From Hormiphora californensis (lineage: Eukaryota; Ctenophora; Tentaculata; Cydippida; Pleurobrachiidae): a stretch of DNA of 64,000 nt. Where the stretch lies: assembly GCA_020137815.1 (NCBI GenBank), contig CM035352.1, forward strand, positions 4,570,998 through 4,634,997, written 5' to 3'. A model generated the notes under the pieces. That model ran no database searches. It was given only the letters and a program-made list of their open reading frames with translations, and was not told the origin of the DNA. This document shows, in pieces, positions 25,801-34,389 of the stretch. The translations under genes were made by a program, and so were the position numbers. The number at the start of each line of letters is the position of its first letter. Position 1 is the stretch's first letter.

Positions 25801-28800
25801 AGGTTGTGTAGCTACAGGTTCATCACGTGACCCCCGGGACTGCCTTCTAGCAGGTCTCCTATCATGAACACTGGATATCCGCCTGACGATATCCACAGGT
25901 GAGTTACCCCCTCCTATCCGCAGACCCTCCAACATCGTGGAGGAGAGCTGGTCAGGAGAGGACGAGCCGGATGTTGGACGATTTAATACGGGCAGTTTGT
26001 TGCGTCTCTTAGTACCAGGTCCCGGCGGTGGTCTTATCATTGGTGGTGTATCAGGGGGTGATGCAGTGGAACCGACAAACAAACCAACAGGGTTCATGTT
26101 GTTGGGTTGTTGCGGTGGACGTGATCTCTGTCTACCGCTGATAATCCCACGTTCATGTGACGTCATTCCTGTTGTCATGGTGGTTGCCATGGCATTTGAT
26201 GACGTCACCACGCTATTTCCTGCCAGGGAGAACTCAATTGTCTCCATGGGTGTTTCTTCCTCTTTCTTGGTGTTGTACCGGCGTGTGGGAACTCGTTTTC
26301 GGGTCGGGAGAGTGACCACAACAGTTTCGTTACAGATCGGGCAGTAATCGTGGGTATGGGACAACCAGTTCTCCGCACACACCTGGAGTGGATGGTTGGT
26401 TTTTAATAGCTTCTAATAGCAATTAAAGAAGAGGAATGGTATGCTATAATTGCATTTTAGTGCTGCTAAAACTTTGTTTTCTTTCATTTATTTACCTTAT
26501 GAAAGCGATGTGTACAGGGTAACTCCACCACATGTTGTGAGATAACATACCCCGCTAAACACAACCCACAATGAACCTCCCTCTGCTTCAACATAGCACT
26601 ATTTTTGTTCAACATGATACTTTTTAACCCCGCCAACTCCTTCGATGTGAGTCCTCCTGTTCCCGAGGGGGCATCAAGCGCCAGAAGTGTATCATAGTCC
26701 CCGTCCGATATCTCCCTACCCTGTAACTCATTCGCCAGTGCCGGGGTAATCTGAGCGAGGTCTCGGACAGCAGGTCTCCACCGGTGCGATGATTTCTCCC
26801 TAAACTGAAAGGGGTGTTCGTTGTGTGTCGGGGTTGAGAAACACTTCATACACAGGCTATACTGATCACATATGGTGCAGACATAGTGTTTCCCTGCAAT
26901 TGGGGTGGTGTTGCAATGGTTACACCTTGTACCCGGGTGTACATCTCTCCGGAACGCCGTCTTCTTTAGATGATCCGTCATTATCATTTTGAGTGTTCCA
27001 AAGTCAGCCCTACACATGGGACATTTGATCTTGCTCCCCTGGGACAATTGGTGGTCCGCCCACACCTTCATACATTTGCTGTGGATGGAGTGCCCGCAGC
27101 TGTACCTGCAGTACGTTAACTGTTGGGTTGAGGACATATCATCCTGACAAATTGGACAGTTATCTCCCTCCTCTATAGGTCGCGGTTCAACTGTCCCTTG
27201 TTCTGTATCACTGTTAGTGTTTGATGTGTTCACTGTTGGTGTTGTGGCCCTTAGAGTCCTGCTCCTTTCCCGACTCCTAACCAGCTGTCCAACCTCCCGT
27301 TCATTGAGGCCACCCTGCCAGCTGATTGGATTCTCAGCCGGGATCCGGAATACCCTTAACACAACCCACAAGATGTGGACACAAAGCTCCCGCTCCTTTA
27401 GGAATGTGGAACAGGAGCAAGTAGACGGATCACCCAGACTAACACGAAGTTTCTTTGGACTATCCTGTTCCCTGAGTATAAATGCAGTTGGTCCGCTCTC
27501 CTGAAGGACGTATAGGCGAGCCTGCATGGCCTGTACCTGTCTCCAGTGTACAACATCGGAGCAGTTTCGTCGCCAGGCAACCGATCTAGACATAACTATA
27601 TAGGAGAAGTGGTGGATTTTAGAAAAAGTAGGGGAGCCAAGACACAATTGAATATAAATGGGCGGAATGCTAAGAGCTGGAGATACGGTAGAGAAGTGGT
27701 TTAAAAGAATATTGTTCTAAGATTTCACAGAGAAAGGGATCATACTCAAGAGAGATATCAGACCAACTAAGATGACGAACTATTACTTTTCTCTAAGGGA
27801 GACTAATATTATAAGCGAGGGACACGATCAGGTCCCGCCTCTATGCACGTTGAGGGTTTTAAAACTCGATAGTGTGGTCAGACACACTAATAATTCAAAC
27901 TGCAACGCAGTGCACTTTTACCGACACCATCTCTCCGCCGCATACAGACAAGTAAAAGATAGACATTGCGACAAGAGGAAGTCTTCACAGTATAATAGGG
28001 TCTAGAGGGAAGGACCAAGTAAGGGGCCTAGCGAGAAAGAGAGACATCTAGTCTAGTAGTGAAGACACTAGTAGGTATAATAACAGGGTCTGAACTCTGA
28101 AGACTACAGAACTTAACAGAAAATGGTATCTGATGGTGTGTGTCTAAAGGGAAGAGAGAGAGAAGAAGAGAGATATGTTCTCAGTTCTAGCTAGTCCCGA
28201 GAAGGTACCTGAAAGTGTTCATTGTGACAGCACTACGAGATCCACCCATTTCTCTGTTCTGCTCAAAGCCATCCAAACTATTGTAGGTATCCCTGACGAT
28301 CTTATTGGTTATCTGGGCTCGCTTCATATCCTGGGCTTCCTTCACCTTTTGCTGTGGATTTTAAACGGAGCTGTTATGAAAGGTCTCTGTAATTGTGGTA
28401 GAAATAGTTATTGGTAATGAGGGGAGTTTCTTTGTTTGTAGGTACAGTCGGACCCCGATTTACCGGAACCTCGATTTACCGGGAGGATAAACTTCCCCCG
28501 ATGTAAATCGGGGATCCGACTGTAGTAGAAACTGTTGACTTACATCGAACACCTTTGTGCGGGGTTTTGGTGATTTTCCAATCTTGTTCATCAGCTCCTT
28601 TTGCTCCAAGATTATTTTCTTGGACTGAAATTAGAAACAGTTAGCATGTTGATTGTCGAAACAATGCCAATCATAAGGTGACTCTTGTGTGACTCAATCC
28701 GTCATTTTATTTAATAAAATGACAGGGTTCGGTAGATCAGGGTGACTTACCCTTTCCGCTTTTTGGTGACGGAGAGCTTGCATGACTTTGTAACTTTCAT

Positions 28801-29977
28801 CTTCAGCCGCTTTTCTGGAGGGGAATAGGAGAATAAAATACCTTTCTAAGGGTGGAATCTAAACCAAAACAGGCAAATGAAAAAATGTCGCTACACGTCT
28901 AGTTATTATCATTTTAGCAGTGTTAGCAGATGATCTATCAAATTAATAAGATAGTGTACTACATACTCAGCATTGAGTGCTTTTTCCAGATTTTCCAGTC
29001 GCTTTTTGTCGAACGTCTTCACCAGTTCTTCCATGTCAACTTGAATTTGACGAGGAAACTGCTGTCGTAGACGCTAAAAATGAACATTGTTCATTTTCCT
29101 TGTTCATTGAACAAGGGGTGTGAGTATAGTTTCCACTGAAACTCTTACTATGTTCTAATCTAACCCTCCTTTACAATTGTAAAAGTTTCGCTGTGCGGGG
29201 CGTGGTGAGACAGGGTCGATCAGTCAACCAGGGGCAATAAAACTTACATTTTGGTAAAATTCAGCGTTAGCAGTTTCAAGGGTCATTTTCTGGGAGCTCT
29301 TCATTGCTTCCATGGCATGGCTCGTTAGGTTTTGTTGTTCCTTCCTGTTGAGCGCAATGAACAGCTGGTACATGAGTTTTGTCACCGCACCTGGTTTCTC
29401 TCGCATTACATCCGCCACCTGATATAATGGCAAATTATAACCGTAATAACCGTGGTGTCAGTCAGTGGGTGCAGAAGTGAATAACTAATTGTATAATCGT
29501 GGGACGGGCGTCTTTAGAACATTGAATGTTTGTTGTGTTGTAACTTACAATGTTAGAGTTGAAGGGGACCTGGAGAAGTCGCAAGCTTGGTTCAAGCCTG
29601 CTGAAGTTGTTTAACTTCGCATCCGTGTTCCTAAAACGATGTTACTATAACTTCGTCAAAAAGCGATTTGGTTAGTAGCTAATTGGGTAATTAGGTGCCG
29701 TCTAGTTACCAATTAGGTCTAGGTACTTACGATCCAGGGGAAAATGATTTAAAGTCTTCCTGAAGGCCATATTTACTCATCAGTTCACCCAACAAGAATC
29801 CAGACCCAAACGCCTTTGTGAAGTTTACCGAATCTGGAAATAATAATTGATAATTCACCTCAGTGCGACTATTAAAAACCTTGATCAAGTGGGTTCTTAA
29901 TGGTAGGAAAATGACTTACCGATTTTTTCGGATAACTTCACATTCTCGTTGAGCCATTTGCACAGAATATCTGTCAT
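10155..29977 (-). CDS. SPEF2: Sperm flagellar protein 2 (SPEF2), complete, 35 exons
   Basis: SPEF2 is a large axonemal protein of the central apparatus, needed for sperm tails and motile cilia. Exons, minus order: 29920-29977, 29731-29833, 29549-29630, 29248-29418, 28967-29073, 28751-28814, 28544-28624, 28209-28351, 25087-25231, 24806-24987, 24369-24660, 23877-24224, 23572-23760, 22159-22346, 21763-22042, 21368-21558, 21103-21168, 20651-20728, 20485-20541, 19080-19171, 18732-18830, 18279-18670, 18022-18159, 17794-17942, 17392-17564, 17060-17211, 16609-16845, 16370-16473, 15962-16148, 14136-14264, 11946-12128, 11621-11777, 11268-11464, 10991-11116, 10155-10232. All phases agree and sum to 1,805 codons plus stop; the human protein is about 1,820. 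Visible parts: a CH-like N-terminus starting MTDILCKWLNENVKL, coiled coil at about 180-470, a P-loop GKTFSGKTSIL near residue 575 in an adenylate-kinase-like part, a lysine-glycine stretch (16770-16840), and an EF-hand-like DKEGNGRLDLSSY near the C-terminus. Two junctions are uncertain: the 61-nt intron 18671-18731 and the exon at 19080-19171. Confidence 0.93.
10339..10917. mobile_element. G-run terminal inverted repeat element, 579 bp
   Basis: The ends are inverted: a G-run followed by TCCAGCCCTAAAAAAAGCTAA on the left and its complement on the right. Both sides are flanked by ATACTT (10333-10338 and 10918-10923), a 6-bp target duplication. The interior holds many AGCTTTTTTT units next to both ends and no coding capacity, so it is non-autonomous. 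It lies just upstream of the last SPEF2 exon, within its final intron. Confidence 0.75.
11134..11213. repeat. Dispersed short repeat, CCCTCCTT family
   Basis: A compact unit running from GTTATGTTCTAACCC to GCAAGGCAAGGAGGG. Related pieces occur at about 18188-18215 (inverted), 22366-22400, 29145-29222 and 47646-47714. The ends CCCTCCTT and AAGGAGGG are inverted, which suggests a miniature transposon. This copy abuts the acceptor of the SPEF2 exon at 10991-11116. Confidence 0.55.
12250..12700. other. Intronic repeat DNA in SPEF2
   Basis: This part of the SPEF2 intron has two close copies of a GGGGGTGTGGGGGCACAGCC-type unit at about 12282-12342, followed by unremarkable sequence. No exon is seen. 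Confidence 0.5.
12865..13430. repeat. 163-bp tandem repeat, about 3.4 copies
   Basis: The motif TCGATTTATGGGG recurs at 12865, 13028, 13191 and 13356, giving a period of 163-165 bp. Each unit contains a GCATATTTATGCACC-like block and GAACGTTTTCATGGACATAT. It is a short satellite array inside a SPEF2 intron. The short open frames in it are artefacts. Confidence 0.9.
13503..13981. mobile_element. Inverted-repeat element with a GA-microsatellite loop
   Basis: Arms of about 90 bp (13503-13595 and 13890-13981) are near-perfect inverted copies, from AATTAAGTCCAAAAACC to the block GGTAACACCTTTAGGCTACTG. Between them lie about 290 bp dominated by (GA)n at 13721-13800. It sits next to the 163-bp array in the same SPEF2 intron. 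No coding capacity is seen. Confidence 0.8.
14038..14115. repeat. TTGATTAATTAA-type simple repeat
   Basis: Tandem AATTGATTAATT units of about 12 bp, ending about 20 bp from the donor of the SPEF2 exon 14136-14264. Confidence 0.85.
14564..14735. mobile_element. pogo/Tigger-like MITE inside the GNMT C-terminus
   Basis: A 172-bp element with inverted ends CAGTCGGACCCCGATTTACC, flanked by TA on both sides (14562-14563 and 14736-14737). The interior repeats CCCCGATTTACCGG several times. A TA target and a CAGT-type end fit Tc1/mariner-pogo elements; that assignment is from family knowledge. It lies in the coding sequence of GNMT, splitting the codon for Tyr293. Confidence 0.9.
14594..15613 (-). 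CDS. GNMT: Glycine N-methyltransferase, C-terminus replaced by a MITE
   Basis: GNMT transfers a methyl group from S-adenosylmethionine to glycine, giving sarcosine, and so buffers the methylation balance in the cytosol. The start at 15613 gives MSNFERQEDRPYADGREARI, followed by the family's WHLYMGD. The SAM-binding motif VYDVACASGIDS is at residues 51-62; the family usually has ACGTG, so AS is a change in the glycine loop. DAIICIGNSF (125-134) and GGVLIIDHRNFDY (161-173) are intact. The gene has no introns, unlike its neighbours, and lies within the SPEF2 intron 14265-15961 on the same strand. Native sequence stops at residue 293. From there the frame runs into a MITE and adds about 46 foreign residues before a stop at 14594. 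The sequence beyond the MITE still encodes a typical GNMT tail (WIHVIVKQ..., stop near 14523), so the insertion is recent. It may still be functional; that is unknown. Confidence 0.92.
   Translation of the reverse strand: MSNFERQEDRPYADGREARIWHLYMGDVDVRLSHYKSTLLSILEGSNVKTVYDVACASGIDSVMLVEEGYDVTSSDVEENFVARAVREKEGRSGDERFAKWQVGWGDWVDLVEGAKVDHPEGGYDAIICIGNSFTTLPDFEGEGKTHIRALTNFRDLLKPGGVLIIDHRNFDYLIAHKTLPPTSHASIYYNCPRVYNIRNDLVEKDGKLVGLVFKSDIDVSGTELEGDADVFLQDRDGEMVPTLKLNDIPCCLHTLKGFRALLKSVFGEGADHRVLPDFKEQQDVGDDFVPNYSRTPIYRDARGKGFCPVNRGARYIGAKYRQFLISGEVYPPGKSGFR
16959..17026. mobile_element. Truncated copy of the pogo/Tigger-like MITE
   Basis: The ends CAGTCAGACCCC and GGGTCCGACTG are inverted. The interior is deleted to give 68 bp, and TA follows only the right end. 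It lies in a SPEF2 intron. Confidence 0.75.
18671..18731 (-). other. Probable 61-nt intron, or frameshift, in SPEF2
   Basis: The frames on either side of this segment both look like SPEF2 but differ by one base. Removing a GTGATAG...CCCCAG intron of 61 nt joins them in frame inside a Pro/Ala-rich linker. A single-base indel in the sequence, or a real frameshift, is the alternative. Confidence 0.6.
19020..19111. repeat. 30-bp tandem repeat carrying a splice donor
   Basis: Three copies of a 30-bp unit (GGGGGCTGAGCATCAAGGGACTTACTAATT on the plus strand, quoted here only by its parts GCTGAGCATCAA and GGGACTTAC). On the minus strand each copy contains an identical GTAAGT donor at the end of a SPEF2 exon, at 19080, 19050 and 19020. 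Confidence 0.85.
19835..20285. mobile_element. Fold-back element with TTAA target duplication
   Basis: Inverted arms of about 125 bp start AGGTTGACAAGATACC on the left and mirror it on the right, and TTAA flanks both ends (19831-19834 and 20286-20289). A TTAA target is typical of piggyBac and Kolobok elements. There is no transposase frame, so it is non-autonomous. It lies in a SPEF2 intron. Confidence 0.8.
20700..20935. repeat. GTGAGAGGGGTGAGG minisatellite
   Basis: Tandem and imperfect units of GTGAGAGGGGTGAGG alternating with a longer unit that carries GGTGATCTGTGAG, which is the acceptor region of the SPEF2 exon 20651-20728. The longer unit recurs at about 20725, 20820 and 20915, so acceptor-like copies are repeated upstream of the exon. 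Confidence 0.8.
22398..23433. mobile_element. Outer inverted-repeat element hosting another element
   Basis: TACCTTACTCTCGTT on the left is mirrored by AACGAGAGTAAGGTA on the right, and both flanks also contain AAGAAACTTTT-type units in inverted order. The similarity continues outwards to a TAACCCTCCTTTACA / TGTAAAGAAGGGTTA pair. The element at 22512-23295 lies inside, so this is a nested insertion in a SPEF2 intron. Confidence 0.6.
22512..23295. mobile_element. G-run inverted-repeat element, 784 bp
   Basis: The left end is a G-run followed by TGCGACATGTTAA; the right end is TTAACATGTCGTCCCCCCCC. TTCTTTA flanks both sides (22505-22511 and 23296-23302), a 7-bp target duplication. The interior is AT-rich with GTTAAC/TTAATT blocks near both ends and no coding frame. 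The G-run ends recall the element at 10339-10917. Confidence 0.75.
25765..27593 (-). CDS. ZSWIM2: ZSWIM2 E3 ubiquitin ligase, two exons
   Basis: ZSWIM2 is a testis-linked RING-type E3 ubiquitin ligase. Exon one, 26496-27593, gives 366 codons and exon two, 25765-26382, gives 205 plus stop. The total is 571 residues; the human protein is a little over 630. Order of domains: SWIM zinc finger with C59, C61, C71 and H73 (CSC...ELCVHILWV); RING at about 146-194 (CPICQDD ... KCPMCR); ZZ finger at about 224-263 (CNHCNTT ... CTICDQYSLCMKC); second RING at 342-383 (CGLCLAG ... CPIC). The splice junction falls inside the second RING between HRFHK and VCAENW. The start at 27593 (MSRSVAWRRN) is the first ATG in frame that leaves the family core intact. 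The C-terminal 180 residues are Pro/Ser/Arg rich and poorly conserved. The whole gene lies in the 2,977-bp SPEF2 intron 25232-28208, on the same strand. Confidence 0.93.
28445..28522. mobile_element. Internally deleted pogo/Tigger-like MITE
   Basis: A 78-bp copy with ends CAGTCGGACCCCGATTTACC and GGGATCCGACTG, flanked by TA on both sides. It is 22 bp from the donor of the SPEF2 exon 28544-28624. Confidence 0.85.
29145..29222. repeat. Dispersed short repeat, CCCTCCTT family
   Basis: CTAACCCTCCTTTACA followed by GTGCGGGGCGTGGTGAGACAGGGTCGATC matches the copy at 11134-11213. It lies in a SPEF2 intron. Confidence 0.55.
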
Positions 29978-30980
29978 GGCTAGAATATATCGTTTTGTAA
30001 TTTGAATTTCACTTAAAGGAGAAGTTCAGAACCTGAAATTCAGAGTTCTAACGACTAAAAGTATGGGCTATGGCCCGCTGCAGTCGGCTGTCGGTCATCA
30101 ATGCAGTAAAAACTGGTTTATTTTTGTCCCATGACCCATTTAGGCCACCCAAAAGTGACTAGTGGAAGCAGTTCTGGCTACTTAGTTATTCAGATTTCTC
30201 TCCTTTAACCAACTTGCATCGCCCTTGCCCTCGGTTTTATTCAAACTTCGAAAAACTTCGAAAAAAGTTTTTAAAAAACGGCCATCTTGAAAATAAAAGT
30301 TTTGACGCCGAATTCCGAAATCACGCGCCGCGGCTCGGGGACGTTGAAAAGCGCTGCATCATCCCACACTGCGCGTGGCGTGGCGTTTTTATATTTAAAA
30401 AACGGGCCGGGCCGGGGACGTTTTTTTGAAATGGAAGTTTTTAATTTTTTCTTTCTATTTTTTAAACTTCAAGGCACGGGGCATCTTTGACGGTTGACCC
30501 TTTGCCTGGTATGCACTGTAGTCCTCTCATGGGCACAAACCTGCAACAAGAGACATGCAGCGTATGTCAATTTAGTCTTAACGATCCATTAAAAAGTTCA
30601 AAGGCCTCCAGGAGGCTCCCCACAGCAGCCAGCATGAGCACCCAATACCATATTAGGAGAAAAACTCACATCACGTATGATCTTCGTGGTTTTCCCAACC
30701 CTGTGAGGGGCTGGGATTAAGGGATATGGAGGCCCGAAAACGTGTTCCGACGCGCACCCTGTGGCGCGAAATTTAGTTTGCGACGTGCACCGAGTTTTAA
30801 AATTTCAGTCAAACCATTCAATGTATACCGTAACCACGGTTGATCTTTGTTTAATCTTTGCGGCGGTCATATCAATCACGGATTGACACGCTAGTACAAT
30901 CTACACGCAAGGGTCAACTTTCAAGTTCAATTAGATTTTACACAATACATATAAAGTGTCGAATTTCCCATTGTTTGGGT
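29978..30980. other. Region upstream of SPEF2 without a supported gene
   Basis: The sequence is low in coding signal. It holds short imperfect inverted repeats such as CGAAAAACTTCG (30247) and a GC-rich block at 30300-30420. A SPEF2 promoter should lie near 29978, but no clear core motif is seen. Confidence 0.5.
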
Positions 30981-32503
30981 CAGGGACGGCGCTGGGCCTT
31001 CGGCCCAGCAAGTCCCTGGGTGTCCGGGGCCAGGCAGGCAGGGTCCAGGGGCGAAGCCCCCCGAAAATTTCGGACATTTTTACGTGTATTTAGTCGACTT
31101 TAAAGTCGAATTTTTTATTTAAGCGACAGGCCGCCGCGCACTCAATTAGTTAATTGATCATATCTCCGGTTCCTGATAAGATAAAGACTTGATCCTGGTT
31201 GCGTTGGAAAGATAAAAATTTTATCTTTCCAATGGCACCAAGAAAAAGTCGCTAGCTTATCAGGAACCGGAAATCGATTTCAAGCGCTGCATTTTCATGC
31301 GCGGCGGCCTGTCGCTTAAATAAAAAATTGGACTTTAAGCATTTCTGAACTCCTTTTGTGAAAAATGGAAAAAAAGATGAAAGTTTCCTGATCACGAGAA
31401 AAAAAATCATCCGCGCGCACACACAATTTTCTGGGTGAACCGGACACCCTGGTCACGTCAAAATGCACTTAGTGGAAGCTCTTACGGTATTTCCCACGCC
31501 CCGTGGGAAAGTTTTTGACCGTGGGAAAGTTTTCAAACCGTGGGAAAAGAGAGATACATACAATAACTTTAAAAAAATAATTATTTTTTGTATGTTATTG
31601 TATGTATCTCTCTTTTCCCACGGTTTGAAAACTTTCCCACGATCAAAAACTTTCCCACGGGGCGTGGGAAATACCGTAAGAGCTTCCACTAACTGTGTCG
31701 CGCGGAAGAACCCTCTTTATGCTCTGCCGTGCGTTACAGGTGCGCGCAGTGCACCTGGGTGTCCGGCAGAGCTCCGGTCACCCGGCTGCGCGCAAATCCA
31801 AAATTTCGCAGTTTTCCGTTTTCATCGATTTTTTTTTGTTTTTTTTGTTTTTTTTCCATTTTTTTCTTCTTTCCTCTTTCCGTCTTTCTGGTCTGGGTGT
31901 CAGGGACGGCGCTCGTGGGTGTCCGGGTGTCCGCGGACACCCAGACCAAAAAGACGGGGGAAAACTGCGAAATTTTGGATTTGCGCGCAGCCGGGTGTCC
32001 GGAGCTCTGCCGGACACCCATGTTCACTGTGCGCACCTGTAACGCACGGCAGAGCATAAAGAGGGTTCTTCCGCGCGCCACAGTGCATTTTGACGTGACC
32101 AGGGTGTCCGGTTCACCCAGAAAATTGTGTGTGCGCGTGGGTGATTTTTTTCTCGTGATCAGGAAACTTTCATCTTTTTTTCCATTTTTCACAAAAGGAG
32201 TTCAGAAATGCTTAAAATCGTTTAAAAACACCTCAAAATGTCCGAAATTTTCGGGGGGCTTCGCCCCCTCAACCCCCACCGGGGCTTGCAGCCCCTGGAC
32301 CCTGCCTGCGGGGGCTCTGCCCCCTTCGCCCCCGCCGGGGCTGCGCCCCTGGACCCTGCTTGTGGGGGGTTTCACCCCCCACACCCCCTGACCGAGGCTG
32401 CCGCCCCTGGCCCCGGACACCCAGGGACTTGCTGGGCCCACGGCCCAGCGCCGTCCCTGCTGGGTGTCCGCGGACACCCGGACACCCACGAGCGCCGTCC
32501 CTG
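30981..32503. mobile_element. hAT-like palindromic element, 1,523 bp
   Basis: Ends CAGGGACGGCGC are inverted and GTTTGGGT flanks both sides (30973-30980 and 32504-32511), an 8-bp target duplication. A CAGGG end with an 8-bp duplication is the hallmark of hAT elements. Most of the element is a large imperfect palindrome centred near 31910, where a second copy of the end sequence (CAGGGACGGCGCTCG at 31902) lies. Frames on both strands here mirror each other and are not genes. A separate 222-bp hairpin sits in the left arm. Confidence 0.85.
31470..31691. mobile_element. Hairpin MITE nested in the hAT-like element
   Basis: An almost perfect 222-bp palindrome starting TAGTGGAAGCTCTTACGG and ending in its complement. 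It contains three GTGGGAAAG-type units per arm. ACT flanks both sides (31467-31469 and 31692-31694). The right arm of the host palindrome lacks this insert, which proves the order: host first, hairpin second. Confidence 0.88.
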
Positions 32504-32779
32504 GTTTGGGTCAAACATAATCAGCGTGAGTAGCAAACAAAATGCACAGCTTTACACAACGTTCTTTCTTTCTGTCTCTTTGAAATCATTTTGGATCATC
32601 ACATAGCCACGCACCGGTGGCCTTTCATAAAACTGCTTCATGAATGCACACAGATTTGCCTTGAACCCATGAAGTGTTTCCGGCAAAGTTTCTGAAAGAG
32701 TTAGTTGGCCAAGTCCCAAATCCCAAGGGCCTGATTCGGTACGCCACTTTTCTCAGTCGACACCCATTATGGTTTATGC

Positions 32780-33125
32780 TACACCTACCTATGAACCCCG
32801 ATAGCTGATTTATCAGTCGTGCCAGTTAGTCTACACACAGTTTGGGGACGTCTGTTGACTATTTGCCAGTACTCCTTGTGTGTTTTACCCTGTGTTGTGT
32901 CTCTTGTTAGTGTGCAATTGCTATTGGGGTTCATAAACTATGAACGTTTGTTAGCTTATCGCGTTATAGGTTTAAATCACCTCCCCCTCACCCTCGGCTG
33001 GCGCCTCGGGATCGGCGTCGTGATTTAAACCGGGCGATTAAACTCCAGTTGGCTCTCCCCAGCTCGCGCTGGGAAAAGCCAACTTGATAACGCGCCAAGC
33101 TACAAACGTTCATAGTTCATTTGAA
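32780..33125. mobile_element. Repeat pair in the TADA2B 5' region
   Basis: Two adjacent inverted-repeat units: ATGAACCCCGATAGC ... GCTATTGGGGTTCAT (about 32790-32938) and ACTATGAACGTTTGTTAGC ... GCTACAAACGTTCATAG (about 32938-33115). The same pair in the same order occurs at 54345-55040, with an extra insert there. It ends about 20 bp before the acceptor-like TTTTTACAG in front of the TADA2B start. Confidence 0.75.
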
Positions 33126-33143
33126 ATAATTAATTTTTACAGA

Positions 33144-34389
33144 ATGACTGAGTTTGATGAACGGGATGACAAATGTGTGAACTGTGCAGAGATCAATCCC
33201 CGGCAAATCAAAGTGAAATGCTGCGAGTGCCCCGGAGAGTTGCTTCTATGTCTGGAATGTTTTAGTTGTGGTGTGGAACTTGGAAAACACAAACGAACTC
33301 ACAGTTACGCATTCTATGACCCCGGTAGTTTCCCTCTCCTCACCCCCGATTGGTGTGCAGCAGACGAGATCCAGCTTCTTGAATCCCTCGAGGAGTTTGG
33401 ATTTGGAGACTGGGAGGCGTGTAACAAATATTTAGAAAACAAAACACCCCGTGAGATACACAGCCACTTTGAGGAGTTTTATCTGAGTGGACCGATAGCG
33501 GACGCGGCGAGAGAGTTCCTTAGGGATCCGGCACTAAAACCCGTGGTCTTGTCACCCGGCCTAACGCCCCTTCCGCCGCGAGTTGAGATCAGTAAAGTTG
33601 AGTGTGAGAAGTTAGGGTATCTTCCCAAGAGGGATGACTTTGAGAGGGAGTATGACAATACAGCGGAGGAGCTGATTAGTAAACTGGTTGCTACCCACAA
33701 CGATGAACCGATAGAGGCAAGTCTAAAGTTCGCACAGGTCCAGATATACAACAAGCGCCTCAGAGATCGAGAGAGACGGAAAGAAGCTGGCGAGGGAGTA
33801 TGGCTTGGTTTGTCCAAAGCAGGAGACAGCCGTTTTGAGAGGCAAGAAGTCTGATCAGAAAGAGATGAGGGCTATTTTACAGCCTGTCGGGAGGTTCACA
33901 ACGTTCCTACAATTTGATAAACTGGCCAACATGATGACAAAATGTAACAACTTGAGGGAGGAGATAGTGGAATTACAAATGCTCCGAGATAATGGAATCA
34001 CTAAACTGGACGATAAACACGAGTATGAGATCCAGCAGAGAAAGAGGGAAAAGAGGAAGATAGATGAGAAGATAGGGAATACCCCACCTAAGCGCCTATC
34101 TTTCAACTCTCTCAGAACGCACGAATCTAACGTGGCCCCTAAAACCGAGAAAGATATTAGAGACTATACAGGATTTAGAAACCTCACCGAGACTGAGAAA
34201 GAGCTTTGCGTAACACTTCAAATGGCTCCACAAAAGTACCTAGGGGCGAAGATGTGCCTGATTAGGAATAATCTGTCGCGTGATCTGGGAATCAGTGGGG
34301 GAGGCAGCAAAAGTGAATTGAGCACCTTGGAAAAGATGCGAATAACAGAATACCTCAGATCAGCGGGATATATAGCACTTGCAACATGA
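33144..34389 (+). CDS. TADA2B: Transcriptional adaptor ADA2b (TADA2B), broken frame at 33800
   Basis: ADA2b is a subunit of the SAGA histone acetyltransferase complex in the nucleus. ATG 33144 (MTEFDERDDK) directly follows an acceptor-like TTTTTACAG; an in-frame ATG at 33084 is the alternative. A ZZ finger covers residues 11-55 (CVNC, CCEC, CLEC), a SANT domain about 67-115 (DEIQLLESLEEFGFGDWEAC), and the ADA2 middle part follows (LGYLPKRDDFEREYD, then YNKRLRDRERRKEAG). At about 33797-33825 the frame changes by one base. The next frame carries the rest (KKSDQKEMRAILQP, LRDNGITKLDD, KREKRK) and a C-terminal SWIRM (LGAKMCLIRNNL ... YLRSAGYIALAT). The joined length, about 410, fits ADA2b. The middle domain resembles TADA2B more than TADA2A. 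The break may be a sequence error, a real frameshift, or a 25-nt GTATGG...AAAGCAG intron. Otherwise the gene is intronless. Confidence 0.85.

Noticed and set aside
31463-32391. Several overlapping long frames on both strands
   Set aside because: They mirror each other because the region is a palindromic transposon with a nested hairpin.
30981-32503. A virus or retrovirus-derived insertion
   Set aside because: No polymerase, capsid or LTR features; the ends and the 8-bp duplication fit a hAT-like DNA transposon.
33144-34389. TADA2A instead of TADA2B
   Set aside because: The middle region (LGYLPKRDDFEREYD, NGITKLDD, KREKRK) resembles the TADA2B pattern much more closely than TADA2A as I recall them.
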